Shown: piece by piece, positions 32,196 through 41,034 of the stretch
Position numbering within the stretch: the first letter of the stretch is position 1
Layout: each line of letters starts with the position of its first letter
Origin: M3007 sp044230315
GTDB taxonomy: Bacteria > Bacteroidota > Bacteroidia > Chitinophagales > Saprospiraceae
Length of the DNA stretch: 64,000 nucleotides
NCBI GenBank assembly: GCA_044230315.1
Contig: JBGARJ010000002.1
Span: 186,001-250,000, forward strand
Direction: 5' to 3'
Notes under the pieces: generated by a model
Told to the model about the DNA's origin: nothing
What the model saw: the letters and a program-made list of their open reading frames with translations, nothing else
Database searches by the model: none
Made by a program: the position numbers and the translations under genes

Positions 32196-33077
32196 TCAGC
32201 CTTTCTTTTTTTGTTTTTTCAAAATGACCGTCTGGTCGCCAAAGTAAGCTTCCAACGCAGTCAGCTCCTGCTGCACCTGCTTGGTCCAGTGCTCCAATAC
32301 GGCTTCAGCATTGGCGCTTCCGGCGGCCAATTCCTGCTCCAGCGCCGAGGATTGCGCTTGATATTCAGCCACTTGCTGCGCGAGCAAGGGCCGGTATCGG
32401 GCCGTGATCGCCGGCAAGTCGGGGCCCATTGCCACGAGCGCGGCTTTTAACCGGCGCGCATGCAACTCAGCCAGGTTGAAATGGAGCTGGGCACGGCGCA
32501 AAGTAAACCCGGCTTGGTCGGGGCTGGAAGCTTTAGCCGCACTATCGGCCCAAAAAATGGTCTCGCTGCGCAGGATCACTGATTTGAAAAAATCGCCGCC
32601 CAATCGGAACGTGAAGCTGCAATGCAGCGGTGGCAAGGCGTTCCCCGCTACTGGTTGCCCGCGCAGATCACCGGGCAGAAGCGGACGTTTGGGGTGCCAG
32701 TGGATTTCGCTCTCCACGCCTTCCAGCGACGGCACCGCGTAGATATCGGCTTTTATACGGTGACACTTCGACTTCTCGTGGTATTGTTTGTGTTCGGTGA
32801 TCACCAGCAGATTCCCGCCGATCCCCCGACTCACATCTTTGGCGTAATTCAGTGCATCGGGGTAGGTGCAATCAAGAGTGACCCCTAAATCACCGACTTT
32901 AACTTTGGCTAGGAAACGGGCGTTGCGCAAATCAACCTGATGCGCGCCTTCCACCACGCCGGCATAGAAAACAGAATCCAGTCCGGTTTTTACACGGCTA
33001 GGGATGAGTCGGATCGGTGGGGCACAGGCGTTCAATAAGACACAGCAGACGGCGGCGGTTGCGGCAAAACGAAACAT
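32196..33077 (-). CDS. Lipoprotein of unknown function
   Basis: ATG at 33077 starts a signal peptide with lipobox LLNAC (near residues 14-18), better than the upstream ATG at 33104. The protein has 293 residues. The mature part has a globular first half (DLGVTLDCTYPDALNYAKDV, IGGNLLVITEHKQY) and a helical, Ala/Gln/Glu-rich second half (about residues 190-280) likely to form a coiled coil. It ends in a lysine-rich tail. It is probably membrane-anchored in the periplasm. I do not recognise a family. It is convergent with hutH with 4 bp between stops. The frame is intact although both neighbours are broken. Confidence 0.7.
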   Translation of the reverse strand: MFRFAATAAVCCVLLNACAPPIRLIPSRVKTGLDSVFYAGVVEGAHQVDLRNARFLAKVKVGDLGVTLDCTYPDALNYAKDVSRGIGGNLLVITEHKQYHEKSKCHRIKADIYAVPSLEGVESEIHWHPKRPLLPGDLRGQPVAGNALPPLHCSFTFRLGGDFFKSVILRSETIFWADSAAKASSPDQAGFTLRRAQLHFNLAELHARRLKAALVAMGPDLPAITARYRPLLAQQVAEYQAQSSALEQELAAGSANAEAVLEHWTKQVQQELTALEAYFGDQTVILKKQKKKG

Positions 33078-33145
33078 AGCGGTTGGGTTGAATTGAAGCG
33101 GCAAAAATATCCTTTTTACCTTGGCTCCCCGAAATTTACCTGCTC

Positions 33146-34247
33146 TTGCTACTGCGCGCGCTAAAACTGACCAATTTCAAAAATTACGCCGATCAATCGC
33201 TCGACTTCTCGGCGCGACTCAACTGTTTTGTTGGGCTCAACGGCATGGGCAAAACAAACTTGCTCGACGCAGTGTATTACCCAGTTCACCCGGAGCACTC
33301 GCACTTTGCCCGACAAAGGGTTTGATCCGTATGGCGCTCTTTTTTTCGCCTGGAAGGGGTGTTTGAAAACGGGGAGAACGAGCGCACCAGGATTGTGGCC
33401 AAATTTGCCGCGGGCCAACGCAAAGAGATCGAGCGTAACGGCACGGCGTACAACCGGCTGACCGACTATCCTGACAAGCCCTGCGGTGGCGATCGCACTG
33501 GATGATATCTCGTTGGTGCAGGCGCTATAGCACGGCGGCGTTTTCTCGACAATACGCTTTCTCAAATCTATCCCGATTATTTGTACAATCTGCTGATTTA
33601 CAATAATTTGCTCAAGCAGCGCAATGCACTGCTCAAATCGTTTGCCGAACAGCGTCGCTTCGACCCGGCGCTGCTGGAGGGCATTGACCGGCAAATGCCC
33701 GCGCCAGCGGAAGTGCTCGCCAGGAAACGCGAAACTTTTGGCGCCGCATTTGTTCCTTTGTTTCAGGAGATGTATACCGCTATCGCCGGGAGCCATGAAC
33801 AGGTGGCGGTGCGCTTTGAGTCGGATTGCGCGGAAACCGGTTTGGCTGCATTGCTGATCGCCAATCTGGAAAAAGACCGGGTGCTGGAGCGCACCGCTGC
33901 CGGTCCGCACCGCGACGACCTGAGCCTCTCGCTCAACGGCCAGGCGGTGAAAAAGTATGCCTCGCAGGGTCAACTGAAATCGTTCCTGCTGGCCATGCGG
34001 CTGGCACAATACGAGGTGTTGCGTCGGGAAAGCGGGCGGGCGCCGCTTTTGCTGCTGGACGATATTTTTGACAAACTCGACGCGCAACGCGTTCATCAGT
34101 TTCATAGCCCTGTTGCTGCACCGTGATTTTGGTCAGATTTTCATTACGGATACACAACGCAACCGAATTGAAGCCGTAGTATCGTCTTTTTCAGGCGCTT
34201 ATCAAATATTTGAAGTGCAAAACGGACAGATTGCAGCAGTTGGATAA
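33146..34247 (+). pseudogene. recF: DNA replication and repair protein RecF, disrupted by several frameshifts
   Basis: RecF signatures appear in order but in alternating frames: LRALKLTNFKNYADQSLDF with P-loop GLNGMGKTN in frame 2, then TLPDKGF in frame 3, then EGVFENGENERTRIV in frame 2, then VAIALDDISLVQ in frame 3. YNLLIYNNLLKQRN through LLLDDIFDKLDAQRV is in frame 2, and HRDFGQIFITDTQRNRIE to the TAA at 34245-34247 is in frame 3. That is at least five frame changes in about 1.1 kb. The start codon is uncertain (TTG 33146 used). Intact, it would be a 365-residue SMC-like ATPase that loads RecA at gaps. The final stop codon overlaps the first base of a MITE-like repeat. Confidence 0.85.
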
Positions 34248-34398
34248 GAACATGTTTGGATTTTCATGCTGAGGCGAAAATGGAAAAATTTAATTTCAGG
34301 CAAGGCAAATTTTGCAGGCGTATGCGGGCAATCCGCCGAAAATTTGCAGATTGAAATTAAATTTTCTATTTGCAGCGATGAAATTCCAAACATGTTCT
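34247..34398. repeat. MITE-like palindromic repeat, copy 2 (152 bp, internal deletion)
   Basis: It has the same ends as copy 1 (AGAACATGTTTGGA and complement). It lacks about 9 bp in the right half compared with the 161-bp copies. It abuts the recF stop codon. Confidence 0.88.
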
Positions 34399-34400
34399 TT

Positions 34401-34554
34401 CTTTAGCCATTTAGGATGAGCATAGCTGTTTACCAATAGTTTGATTTTTGGCAGCTCTATTTTTGAACATCGCTGTTTTTTACCGACATTCAAAAATTCC
34501 AAACATGATTTTTAAATCTTTGATCATTGGCACTGATATGCCAAATGGCTAAAG
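34401..34554. repeat. Second palindromic element beside MITE copy 2
   Basis: The inverted ends are CTTTAGCCATTT (34401-34412) and AAATGGCTAAAG (34543-34554). Inside, at 34495-34507, the sequence AAATTCCAAACATG-like repeats the right end of the neighbouring MITE. I see no gene. It may be a different non-autonomous element or a rearranged MITE fragment. The remainder to 34619 shows no feature. Confidence 0.5.
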
Positions 34555-34619
34555 TCGAACTAAGGGGTCTTGCCGGGCGAAAAGACCCTTTTAACAAACA
34601 GGCGGGAAGTCACCGGATA

Positions 34620-35006
34620 TCACGGAGCCACCACATCACCGGTTATCCACAGAACCTCGGGTTTGCGTTGTTTGTCAAAAAATACGGTGATTTTTTTGCG
34701 GAAGGCGCCACCCCGGTCGGCATCAAACTCGATGGTGACGGAGCCGTTGGCGCCTGCGGCGATCGGCTCTTCCGTCCATTCGGCGGCCGTACAACCGCAT
34801 GTGGTACGGACCGTTTGCAATACGATGGTCTCCGACCGGGCATTTTGAAACTTGAATACAAACCGGGCGCTTGAGCCGGCGCGGATTTCGCCAAAGTCGT
34901 GGTTGGTTTCAGTAAGCCAGGTGACAACCGGCGGGTTACCGGTGTGCGGTATAGGCGACATCAGTGCTGCCAGCGGCCAGGCGAGGGTCAATAATATCCA
35001 GTTCAT
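34620..35006 (-). CDS. DUF1573 domain protein
   Basis: The protein has 128 residues with an N-terminal hydrophobic segment consistent with export. It matches DUF1573: HDFGEIRAGSSARFVFKF, the conserved VRTTCGCTAAEW motif (two Cys two residues apart), and the GSVTIEFDA..GGAFRKKITVF end. These are small immunoglobulin-like periplasmic or secreted proteins found in many copies in Bacteroidota; their role is not known. It starts at ATG 35006 and is divergent from the head-GIN protein gene. Confidence 0.85.
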   Translation of the reverse strand: MNWILLTLAWPLAALMSPIPHTGNPPVVTWLTETNHDFGEIRAGSSARFVFKFQNARSETIVLQTVRTTCGCTAAEWTEEPIAAGANGSVTIEFDADRGGAFRKKITVFFDKQRKPEVLWITGDVVAP

Positions 35007-35196
35007 TCCAATATTTTTTCAGGAATTTTGTAACGTTTCAACCCAAACAGGTTTCGAAGCGACAGCTCCGGATGGTGGTGTATTGATCATTCCATGACAC
35101 AAGGCTGCCAGAGGATGCCCAAGCGCCACAAATCCGGCGTAAATTTCTGCAAGAAATCCGGTTTGTTTTCATTCCAACTAAAAAAGCCCTTTTGCT

Positions 35197-35931
35197 ATGC
35201 GTTATTTGATTCTTTTCATGTTTTTGGTCGGCATTTTCGTTTTAGGGAGCCGCTCTTGTGACAACTTCTCCATTTTCGGCTTTGGAGGCGTTCGCGGCGA
35301 AGGCCCGCTCAAAACCGAAACCCGCGACGTGCGCGATTTCCACGCTGTTGATGTGGCACTGCCCGGTCAAATTGAAATAAGCGTTTCAGATCACTTTTCC
35401 GTTGATGTACAAGCCCAGGAGAACTTGCTGCCGCTGTTGAAAACGGAGGTGGAGAATGGCGAATTAAAAATCTATTTCGATCAGAATGTATCGGAAGTTA
35501 AGGATTTGAAAGTGCGGATCTCCGCCCCGGCATTTGACGGTTTATCGCTGGCTGGCAGTGGCACTATGAAAGTGCTGACCCCGCTGCACAGTGAGCAGCT
35601 GGAACTTTCAATCGGCGGTTCCGGCACTATCGATTTGCCGCAGGCGGACGTCAACAACCTCAAATGTTCGATTGCCGGCAGCGGCGATCTGCATGTAGGC
35701 GGCAAGGCCGAAGCGGTGGAGTATAGCATTGCCGGCAGCGGCGACATTGCCGCCAAAGCCTTACTGGCGAATACCGGCAAAGCCGCTATATCCGGCTCCG
35801 GAACAGTGACGTGCAATGTTGCGCAGACCCTGAAGGCCGAAATAGCCGGCAGTGGAGATATTTACTACACGGGTTCGCCAGCCGTGGATACGGATATTGC
35901 CGGCTCGGGCAAGGTGAAGCGCGTCGATTAA
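35197..35931 (+). CDS. Head-GIN domain (DUF2807) lipoprotein-like protein
   Basis: The protein has 244 residues. The N-terminus is a membrane/export segment with a Cys near residue 21 (SRSCDNF), possibly lipidated though the lipobox is poor. The rest is the DUF2807 right-handed beta-helix-like fold: RDFHAVDVALPGQIEISV at the start and many G-S-G turns (LAGSGTMKV, IGGSGTIDL, IAGSGDLHV, IAGSGDIAA, ISGSGTVTC). It is probably a cell-envelope protein; the function is unknown. It is convergent with the following reductase gene with 3 bp between stops. Confidence 0.9.
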   Translation: MRYLILFMFLVGIFVLGSRSCDNFSIFGFGGVRGEGPLKTETRDVRDFHAVDVALPGQIEISVSDHFSVDVQAQENLLPLLKTEVENGELKIYFDQNVSEVKDLKVRISAPAFDGLSLAGSGTMKVLTPLHSEQLELSIGGSGTIDLPQADVNNLKCSIAGSGDLHVGGKAEAVEYSIAGSGDIAAKALLANTGKAAISGSGTVTCNVAQTLKAEIAGSGDIYYTGSPAVDTDIAGSGKVKRVD

Positions 35932-35934
35932 CAT

Positions 35935-37170
35935 TCATTCCACCCGCACTTCTATCGGCCGCTCGTACGCCGTTCGCAACCAGCCGCCTGCCTGGCGTTG
36001 AAAAAATGCTTGTAATAAAGCCGTGGGGATAGCGCGGCTCAGCCCCCATTCGTACACCGGCGCCGGCAGAAAACGGCGCAGGATGTTGTATTGGCGGATT
36101 TCAGCGCTGAGCCGGCGGTAGATCTCCCGGTCATACCCGTCAAAAACCGCCGCATCAGTCCGCTTCAAACGAAGCGCCTTTTGCAAAAAATGTGCGGCGA
36201 TATAACCTGACATCATGCCCGTCCCGATACCCTCCCCCGTGGTGGGGCAAATTAGCGAGGCGGCGTCGCCCACCAACAAATACCCGTTGCCGGAAGCGCG
36301 GCGTCGCAGGGAGGCGAGCGGTAACCCCCATGCTACGGGCGATTCAAGGGGTATTGCCCCTTCGAATCGCGGAGCCAGCACCGGGTCTTCGTGCAGCAAA
36401 CGCTGAAAGATCGCGCGCAGGCGGTGATTTCCCCGCGCTGCAACCGAACTGACCATGCCGTACCCCACGTTGGCCTGACCGTCCGGCAGGGGAAAGATGT
36501 ACAGGTATGACATGGGCAAACCGGCTGGAAAATACACTTCGATCAAATTTTGCGGATGGATGCCCGACACGCCTTGCCAGTACTGCCGCAGCGTACCGGC
36601 ATAATGTTGTCGGTCAATTTTGCGCATGCCGAGACTCCTTAGCACCACCGAACGGTCGCCGTCGGCGCCGACGAGCAATGGTGCCCTGATGTCCAACTCG
36701 CCTTCGGCACTTTGGGCCAAAATGCGCCAGCCCCGGCCATCCCGGATCACCTGGTCGACGCGCGCGCCGGGCTGGAAATTCGTGAATCGCGGGTCAAATT
36801 TTTGAACCAGGTAATGGTCAAAATCCCACCGCCGGGCCACCCCGAACAGTGGATAGGGCGGCTCCCCGGGACGCGGAAGGTAGGGGTAGTCACAGGCTTG
36901 ACCTGCGGGTGTGATAAACCGCGCGCCCCAGGCGGGCAGGGCTGCCGCGGTTGTAAAAAATTCGGCCGGATCAAAGTCGGGGTCCAGGTGCCGCAGTACC
37001 CGGAACACCTTGAGATCCAGGCCGTCCCCGCATATTTTATCGCGAGGAAACTTTTCAGCATCCACGATCAGGTTCGGAATACCCATTAGCGCCAACGTGC
37101 GGGCTGTAGTGGCGCCGGCCGGCCCGGCGCCGATGATGCATATTTCAGATTCGATGGTTCGGACGGGCAT
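35935..37170 (-). CDS. Geranylgeranyl reductase-family FAD oxidoreductase
   Basis: The protein has 411 residues. The FAD site GAGPAGATTAR is near residue 14, DKICGDGL near residue 46 is the family's PxxKxCGxG motif, and GDAASLICPTTGEGIGTGM near residue 290 is the second FAD motif. Members reduce isoprenoid double bonds or related lipid-like substrates; the exact substrate cannot be told. It is the second gene of a pair, starting 3 bp after the stop of the phosphodiesterase gene, so the two are co-transcribed. Confidence 0.87.
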   Translation of the reverse strand: MPVRTIESEICIIGAGPAGATTARTLALMGIPNLIVDAEKFPRDKICGDGLDLKVFRVLRHLDPDFDPAEFFTTAAALPAWGARFITPAGQACDYPYLPRPGEPPYPLFGVARRWDFDHYLVQKFDPRFTNFQPGARVDQVIRDGRGWRILAQSAEGELDIRAPLLVGADGDRSVVLRSLGMRKIDRQHYAGTLRQYWQGVSGIHPQNLIEVYFPAGLPMSYLYIFPLPDGQANVGYGMVSSVAARGNHRLRAIFQRLLHEDPVLAPRFEGAIPLESPVAWGLPLASLRRRASGNGYLLVGDAASLICPTTGEGIGTGMMSGYIAAHFLQKALRLKRTDAAVFDGYDREIYRRLSAEIRQYNILRRFLPAPVYEWGLSRAIPTALLQAFFQRQAGGWLRTAYERPIEVRVE

Positions 37171-37173
37171 CGG

Positions 37174-38097
37174 TTAGTTGGCCTGGCTGACGCTTGCGAT
37201 CTTATCCGGGTAGTCGGTGATAATACCATCCACACCAAGCCGGATCAGGCGGCGCATGGCGGGTACGTCGTTCACCGTCCAGGGGATGACCTGAATGCCT
37301 CGTTTGTGGCAACGCTGTACCAGTTTTCGATCGACCAGCAAGTAATACGGACTGTAAACAGCCGGCTGGAAGCTCAGTTTGTTCAAATTGTATTCCAGGC
37401 TGAGCGCGTTTTCCGCCAGTAAGGCCAGGCGTTGCTGCGGGGCGATTTGCCGGACGGCCTGCAGGGCGCGCACGTCGAAAGATTGCACGGTGGTGTTGTC
37501 GGTCAATTGCAGTTCCTGAAGGATCTGAACAACCAGTTGGGCAAAAGCGGCGATGTGCGGCGTGCGCACGCCATCCCATTCGGGCTGACTTTTAATTTCC
37601 ATATTCCAGCGCACCGATCTGCCGGGGTAGCGGGCGCGCACTTCCGCCACCACTTCGCGCAGGGCAGGCTTGTAGGTCGGCATTTTTTGTTGACCGGGGA
37701 AGCGCGGGTTGCCCTGGCTGCCGCAATCGAAGGCCCGCACTTCATCGACCGTCATTTGGTGGATCAGGAACCGGACCGAATCGGCGGCGGCAATCGGCTG
37801 GCCGCCGGGTTGGCGGCAGATATTGGGATTAAACCAGGGTTCATGGCTGACAATCAGTTGGTTGTCTTTCGTAACTGCCAAATCGAGTTCGAGGGTGACT
37901 ACTTCGGGAAATTCCAGGGCTTTTAAAAAGGCGGGAATGGAATTTTCGGGCAACAAGCCCCGGCAGCCGCGGTGGCCTTGCCAATCGAACCCGGCCGGAA
38001 CGGTTACCGGGTTCCGCTCCGTTAGTTTGCAAGTAAGAAAAGGAAGAACGGACAGCATAAGCCAAAGGAATTGTATAAATCTTTTTTGATCCGTCAT
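37174..38097 (-). CDS. Glycerophosphodiester phosphodiesterase family protein
   Basis: ATG at 38097 is chosen because it precedes a signal or lipoprotein segment (a Cys follows LPFLT); the longer frame to 38181 crosses the divergent promoter. The product has 307 residues. GDPD motifs are visible: the catalytic HRG in WQGHRGCRG, PENSIPAF, then the metal ligands in LELDLAVTKDNQLIVSHEP, and closing IPWTVND and GVDGIITDYPD. It hydrolyses glycerophosphodiesters to glycerol-3-phosphate and an alcohol, here probably in the periplasm. It is co-transcribed with the downstream reductase and divergent from the SCP2 gene. Confidence 0.92.
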   Translation of the reverse strand: MTDQKRFIQFLWLMLSVLPFLTCKLTERNPVTVPAGFDWQGHRGCRGLLPENSIPAFLKALEFPEVVTLELDLAVTKDNQLIVSHEPWFNPNICRQPGGQPIAAADSVRFLIHQMTVDEVRAFDCGSQGNPRFPGQQKMPTYKPALREVVAEVRARYPGRSVRWNMEIKSQPEWDGVRTPHIAAFAQLVVQILQELQLTDNTTVQSFDVRALQAVRQIAPQQRLALLAENALSLEYNLNKLSFQPAVYSPYYLLVDRKLVQRCHKRGIQVIPWTVNDVPAMRRLIRLGVDGIITDYPDKIASVSQAN

Positions 38098-38112
38098 TTT
38101 ACCCGGCACATT

Positions 38113-38120
38113 TACCTTTG
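38113..38120 (+). promoter_or_regulatory. Promoter -7 element of the SCP2-domain gene
   Basis: TACCTTTG matches TAnnTTTG exactly and lies 14 bp before the ATG at 38135. Only 37 bp separate the divergent starts, so the two promoters must overlap. Confidence 0.6.
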
Positions 38121-38134
38121 GGGCAAAAGTAGAT

Positions 38135-38449
38135 ATGATCGACGTTAAAAAATTTCTTTTTGACCTGCCGGCAAAAGCCAATCCCGACGCCCTGGAAGGG
38201 CAGAACAGCCTGTTTCATTTTGACGTATCGGAAGCCGGACAATTTACCGTGAATCTGACCGATGGAAAGTTGACGGTTTCGGAAGGATTGAGCGGCGAAC
38301 CAACCTGCAAAGTGACCACCTCGGCACAGCATTTCTCCGACCTGATCTCCGGCAAACTGAACCCGATGATGGCCATGATGACCGGCAAGATTAAAATCAG
38401 CAATCCGGGCGAAATGCTCAAATATGCCAAGATGTTTGGGCTGATGTAG
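38135..38449 (+). CDS. SCP2 sterol-binding domain protein
   Basis: The protein has 104 residues, a single SCP2-type lipid-binding domain: the LEGQNSLFHFDVSEAGQFTV strand pair, GEPTCKVTTSAQHFSDLISGKLNPMMAMMTGKIKI, and the closing LLKYAKMF-like helix. Such stand-alone domains bind hydrophobic ligands in the cytoplasm. The Met-rich MMAMMTGK turn is usual for the family. Confidence 0.9.
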   Translation: MIDVKKFLFDLPAKANPDALEGQNSLFHFDVSEAGQFTVNLTDGKLTVSEGLSGEPTCKVTTSAQHFSDLISGKLNPMMAMMTGKIKISNPGEMLKYAKMFGLM

Positions 38450-38531
38450 ACTTGTTGCGACGAGTGCCCAAGCCGGCGTAAGAAGGACTGTATTTTGCCA
38501 TTTCGTCGTCCTGCCGTAAGGAGTCTAATGT

Positions 38532-38981
38532 TTACTTCTTGAATTTTTCAATCTCCCGGCGTTCTTTCTTGGTGGGCCGCCCGGCGCCTTTTTCGCGTTT
38601 TTCGGCGCTGGTCTGACCATTCAGGAACCAGGCGTTGTATTTGTTCTTCTCCTCCGCCGGCGTAATATCTTCGTAGCAGGTGACCGCGATGGGGGCGCCG
38701 ACGCGTTTTTCGATCAATTGAATGGCGCGAAATTGAAAATTAAATCCTTCCTTTTTTACGGTGATCAACTCATTCACGGCCATTTGGTAGGATGCCTTTA
38801 CCGGCTCACCGCCAATACGGATGCGGCCTTGTTTGCAGGCGTCGGTGGCGAGCGTGCGGCTTTTGAAAATACGGACGCTCCAGAGCCATTTGTCGATGCG
38901 TACTTTGTCCAAGATAAATTGGGTAGTAGTGGTCGGTGATCTGTTGCCCTTAATAACGGCGGCCAGCCGAACCTGGTTCAA
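38532..38981 (-). CDS. S4-domain RNA-binding protein (Hsp15-like)
   Basis: The S4 domain starts at VRIDKWLWSVRIFKSRTLA and contains GRIRIGGEPVKASYQM, as in heat-shock protein 15, which binds stalled 50S subunits carrying nascent chains. The C-terminus is basic (GRPTKKERREIEKFKK). The frame opens with ATG 38981, but family members start two to five residues before VRIDKWLW. A TTG at 38912 would fit that, so the first 23 residues may not be translated. Confidence 0.85.
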   Translation of the reverse strand: MNQVRLAAVIKGNRSPTTTTQFILDKVRIDKWLWSVRIFKSRTLATDACKQGRIRIGGEPVKASYQMAVNELITVKKEGFNFQFRAIQLIEKRVGAPIAVTCYEDITPAEEKNKYNAWFLNGQTSAEKREKGAGRPTKKERREIEKFKK

Positions 38982-39044
38982 CTGGCCGCCGCGCGCTTCG
39001 GTTGGTGCGCTCTGGATTTACCTGGTAAGGGTTAGGGAAACACC

Positions 39045-39800
39045 TCATTCCTTGGCCAGCGGCGGCATGTGCATGTGCAGTTTTTCCAGGTAATCCACCA
39101 GGGTTTTGGCGATAAAATAATCGCGGTACCAGCGGTTATCCACCGGGCAAATGTACCAGGGGATCGTGCTGCTGTTGATCGCGTATTCATAGGCTTCCAT
39201 GTACTGGTCCCAAAGTTCGCGTTCTTTCCAGTCACCGGGGTTGTGTTTCCAGTATTTTTCGGGGTCCTCCATGCGCTGGCGCAGTTGTTTTTCCTGCTCG
39301 TCTTTCGAAATGTGGAGGTAGAATTTGAAGAGGTGTGTGCTGTTGTCAAATGTGATCAGTTCTTCGAAGGCGTTGATGGCTTGCATCCGTTGTTCCACCC
39401 GTTTTTCGTCGATCCATTTGTGTACCCGCTGGATCAGGATGTCTTCATAGTGGCTGCGGTTAAATATAGCGATCATGCCTTTGGCGGGGGCTACTTTGTG
39501 GACGCGCCAAAGAAAATCGTGGGCAAATTCTTCTTCTGTGGGTTTTTTAAATGCGGTAAGCGTCAGGCCGGTGATCCGGCAGGCATCGAATACGTTGTGC
39601 ACGGCGCCGTCTTTGCCGCTGCCGTCCATTCCTTGCAGCACGACGAGAAGGGCATGTTTGCCTTCGGCATATAGCAATTGTTGCAGATCCCCCAGTCGTT
39701 TAACCAGTTTTTCGGTTTTTTCTTCTGTCTCTTTTTCTTTCCAGCCTTCCGGCGCTTCGGTGGAAATATCAGCGAGGCGAATCGATTTTTCCTTTGTCAT
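39045..39800 (-). CDS. ppk2: Polyphosphate kinase 2 family protein
   Basis: ATG at 39800 begins MTKEKSIRLADIS; the longer frame to 39887 runs into a MITE-like repeat. The product has 251 residues. The Walker A motif is GMDGSGKDG near residue 60, followed by the lid motif FNRSHYEDILIQRVH near residue 117. PPK2 enzymes transfer phosphate between polyphosphate and nucleotides; the short single-domain form acts on nucleoside mono- or diphosphates. The class cannot be settled by eye. Confidence 0.92.
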   Translation of the reverse strand: MTKEKSIRLADISTEAPEGWKEKETEEKTEKLVKRLGDLQQLLYAEGKHALLVVLQGMDGSGKDGAVHNVFDACRITGLTLTAFKKPTEEEFAHDFLWRVHKVAPAKGMIAIFNRSHYEDILIQRVHKWIDEKRVEQRMQAINAFEELITFDNSTHLFKFYLHISKDEQEKQLRQRMEDPEKYWKHNPGDWKERELWDQYMEAYEYAINSSTIPWYICPVDNRWYRDYFIAKTLVDYLEKLHMHMPPLAKE

Positions 39801-39830
39801 GTTCAACAGATGTAAAGGGTGGTTGGCATA

Positions 39831-39991
39831 AGAACATGTTTGGATTTTCATGCTGAGGCGAAAATGGAAAAATTTAATTTCAGGCAAGGCAAATTTTGCA
39901 GGCGTATGCGGGCAATCCGCCGAAAAATTTAACGCAGTATGAAATTAAATTTTCTATTTGCAGCCCAGCGATGAAATTCCAAACATGTTCT
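39831..39991. repeat. MITE-like palindromic repeat, copy 3 (161 bp)
   Basis: It has the same 14-bp ends and interior as copies 2 and 4. Its last base and the following TA form the stop codon (39991-39993, minus strand) of the DUF58 protein gene, so the insertion helped define that protein's end. Confidence 0.9.
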
Positions 39992-40929
39992 TAGCCCATT
40001 TTAGCGCGTTTTACCATCCAGGTTTGCAAAATGGGCAGGAATCCGCGGTTAATATCGGCTTCAACAAAGTCGATTTTATATTGCAGGCAGCGCAGTTTGA
40101 GCTGTTCGGTAAAGGCGGCCACCTGTTTGGTGTAAAACTCCTTCACCTGGTTGGGCTGCAGCCGCACTTGTTCGCCGTTTTCCATGTCCACAAAAATATA
40201 CGGCCGGTTCTCGAATTCAAAATCGAGTTCTTTGGCTTTATCGGTTACGTGAAAAAGGATAACCTCGTGTTTGTTGTGTTTTAAGTGCTGCAGCGCAGAA
40301 AACAATTGGTCGGCCTCGGCGGCGCGCTCCACCACATCAGAAAATATGATGACCAATGAACGCCGGTGAGTGGCGTCGGCTACCTGGTGCAGGCTGCGCG
40401 CCAGGTCGGTCGGCCGGTTCAATTCCGGGTTTTCGATGCGTTGGCTGAGCAAGCCGAGCAGTTGCTGGTAGTGTTGGGTCGTGGATTTGCAGTTGGTGCT
40501 CACCCGTATATCGTCGTCGAACAACGTGAGTCCGAACGCGTCGCGTTGCCGTTTCAGGGCGTACATCAGGACGGCTGCCGATTGGGCGGCAAAACAGAAT
40601 TTGTTCAGGTACTTGAATTTCTGCGGGTTTTTCTCATCCCAGGGATAATACATCGTGGAGGAAGCGTCTACCACGAGTTGGCAGCGCAGGTTGGTTTCTT
40701 CCTCGAAGCGTTTGATAAACAGCTTGTCGGTGCGGGCATATACCTTCCAGTCGATGTTTCGGGTGCTTTCACCAGTATTATACAGCCGGTGTTCGGCAAA
40801 TTCGACGGAGAAACCATGGAACGGGCTGCGGTGCAGCCCCACAATAAATCCTTCCACCACCTGCCGGGCCAGCAACTCGAGGTTGCTGCCTAAGGCGCGG
40901 ATTTCCTGACTTTCGAGCAAATTGGGCAT
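39991..40929 (-). CDS. DUF58 domain protein (vWA-like)
   Basis: ATG at 40929 begins MPNLLESQEIRALGSNLELLAR, the usual start of this group. The product has 312 residues. The DUF58 core RNIDWKVYARTDKLFIKRFEEE is near residue 60 and is followed by a vWA-like fold with the modified MIDAS DASSTMYYP and LVIIFSDV. In Bacteroidota these genes usually sit beside a MoxR AAA ATPase; no such gene is adjacent here. The stop codon overlaps the end of MITE copy 3. Confidence 0.9.
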   Translation of the reverse strand: MPNLLESQEIRALGSNLELLARQVVEGFIVGLHRSPFHGFSVEFAEHRLYNTGESTRNIDWKVYARTDKLFIKRFEEETNLRCQLVVDASSTMYYPWDEKNPQKFKYLNKFCFAAQSAAVLMYALKRQRDAFGLTLFDDDIRVSTNCKSTTQHYQQLLGLLSQRIENPELNRPTDLARSLHQVADATHRRSLVIIFSDVVERAAEADQLFSALQHLKHNKHEVILFHVTDKAKELDFEFENRPYIFVDMENGEQVRLQPNQVKEFYTKQVAAFTEQLKLRCLQYKIDFVEADINRGFLPILQTWMVKRAKMG

Positions 40930-41034
40930 CTTGTATGACGTGCGGTAAGGGCTTGTACGGGGCAACCTGAAGCCGGGCAAATGTAGGCTTTGTACCGGTA
41001 ACGGCAAAAATAACCGCCGGCGTATGTGCCCGTT

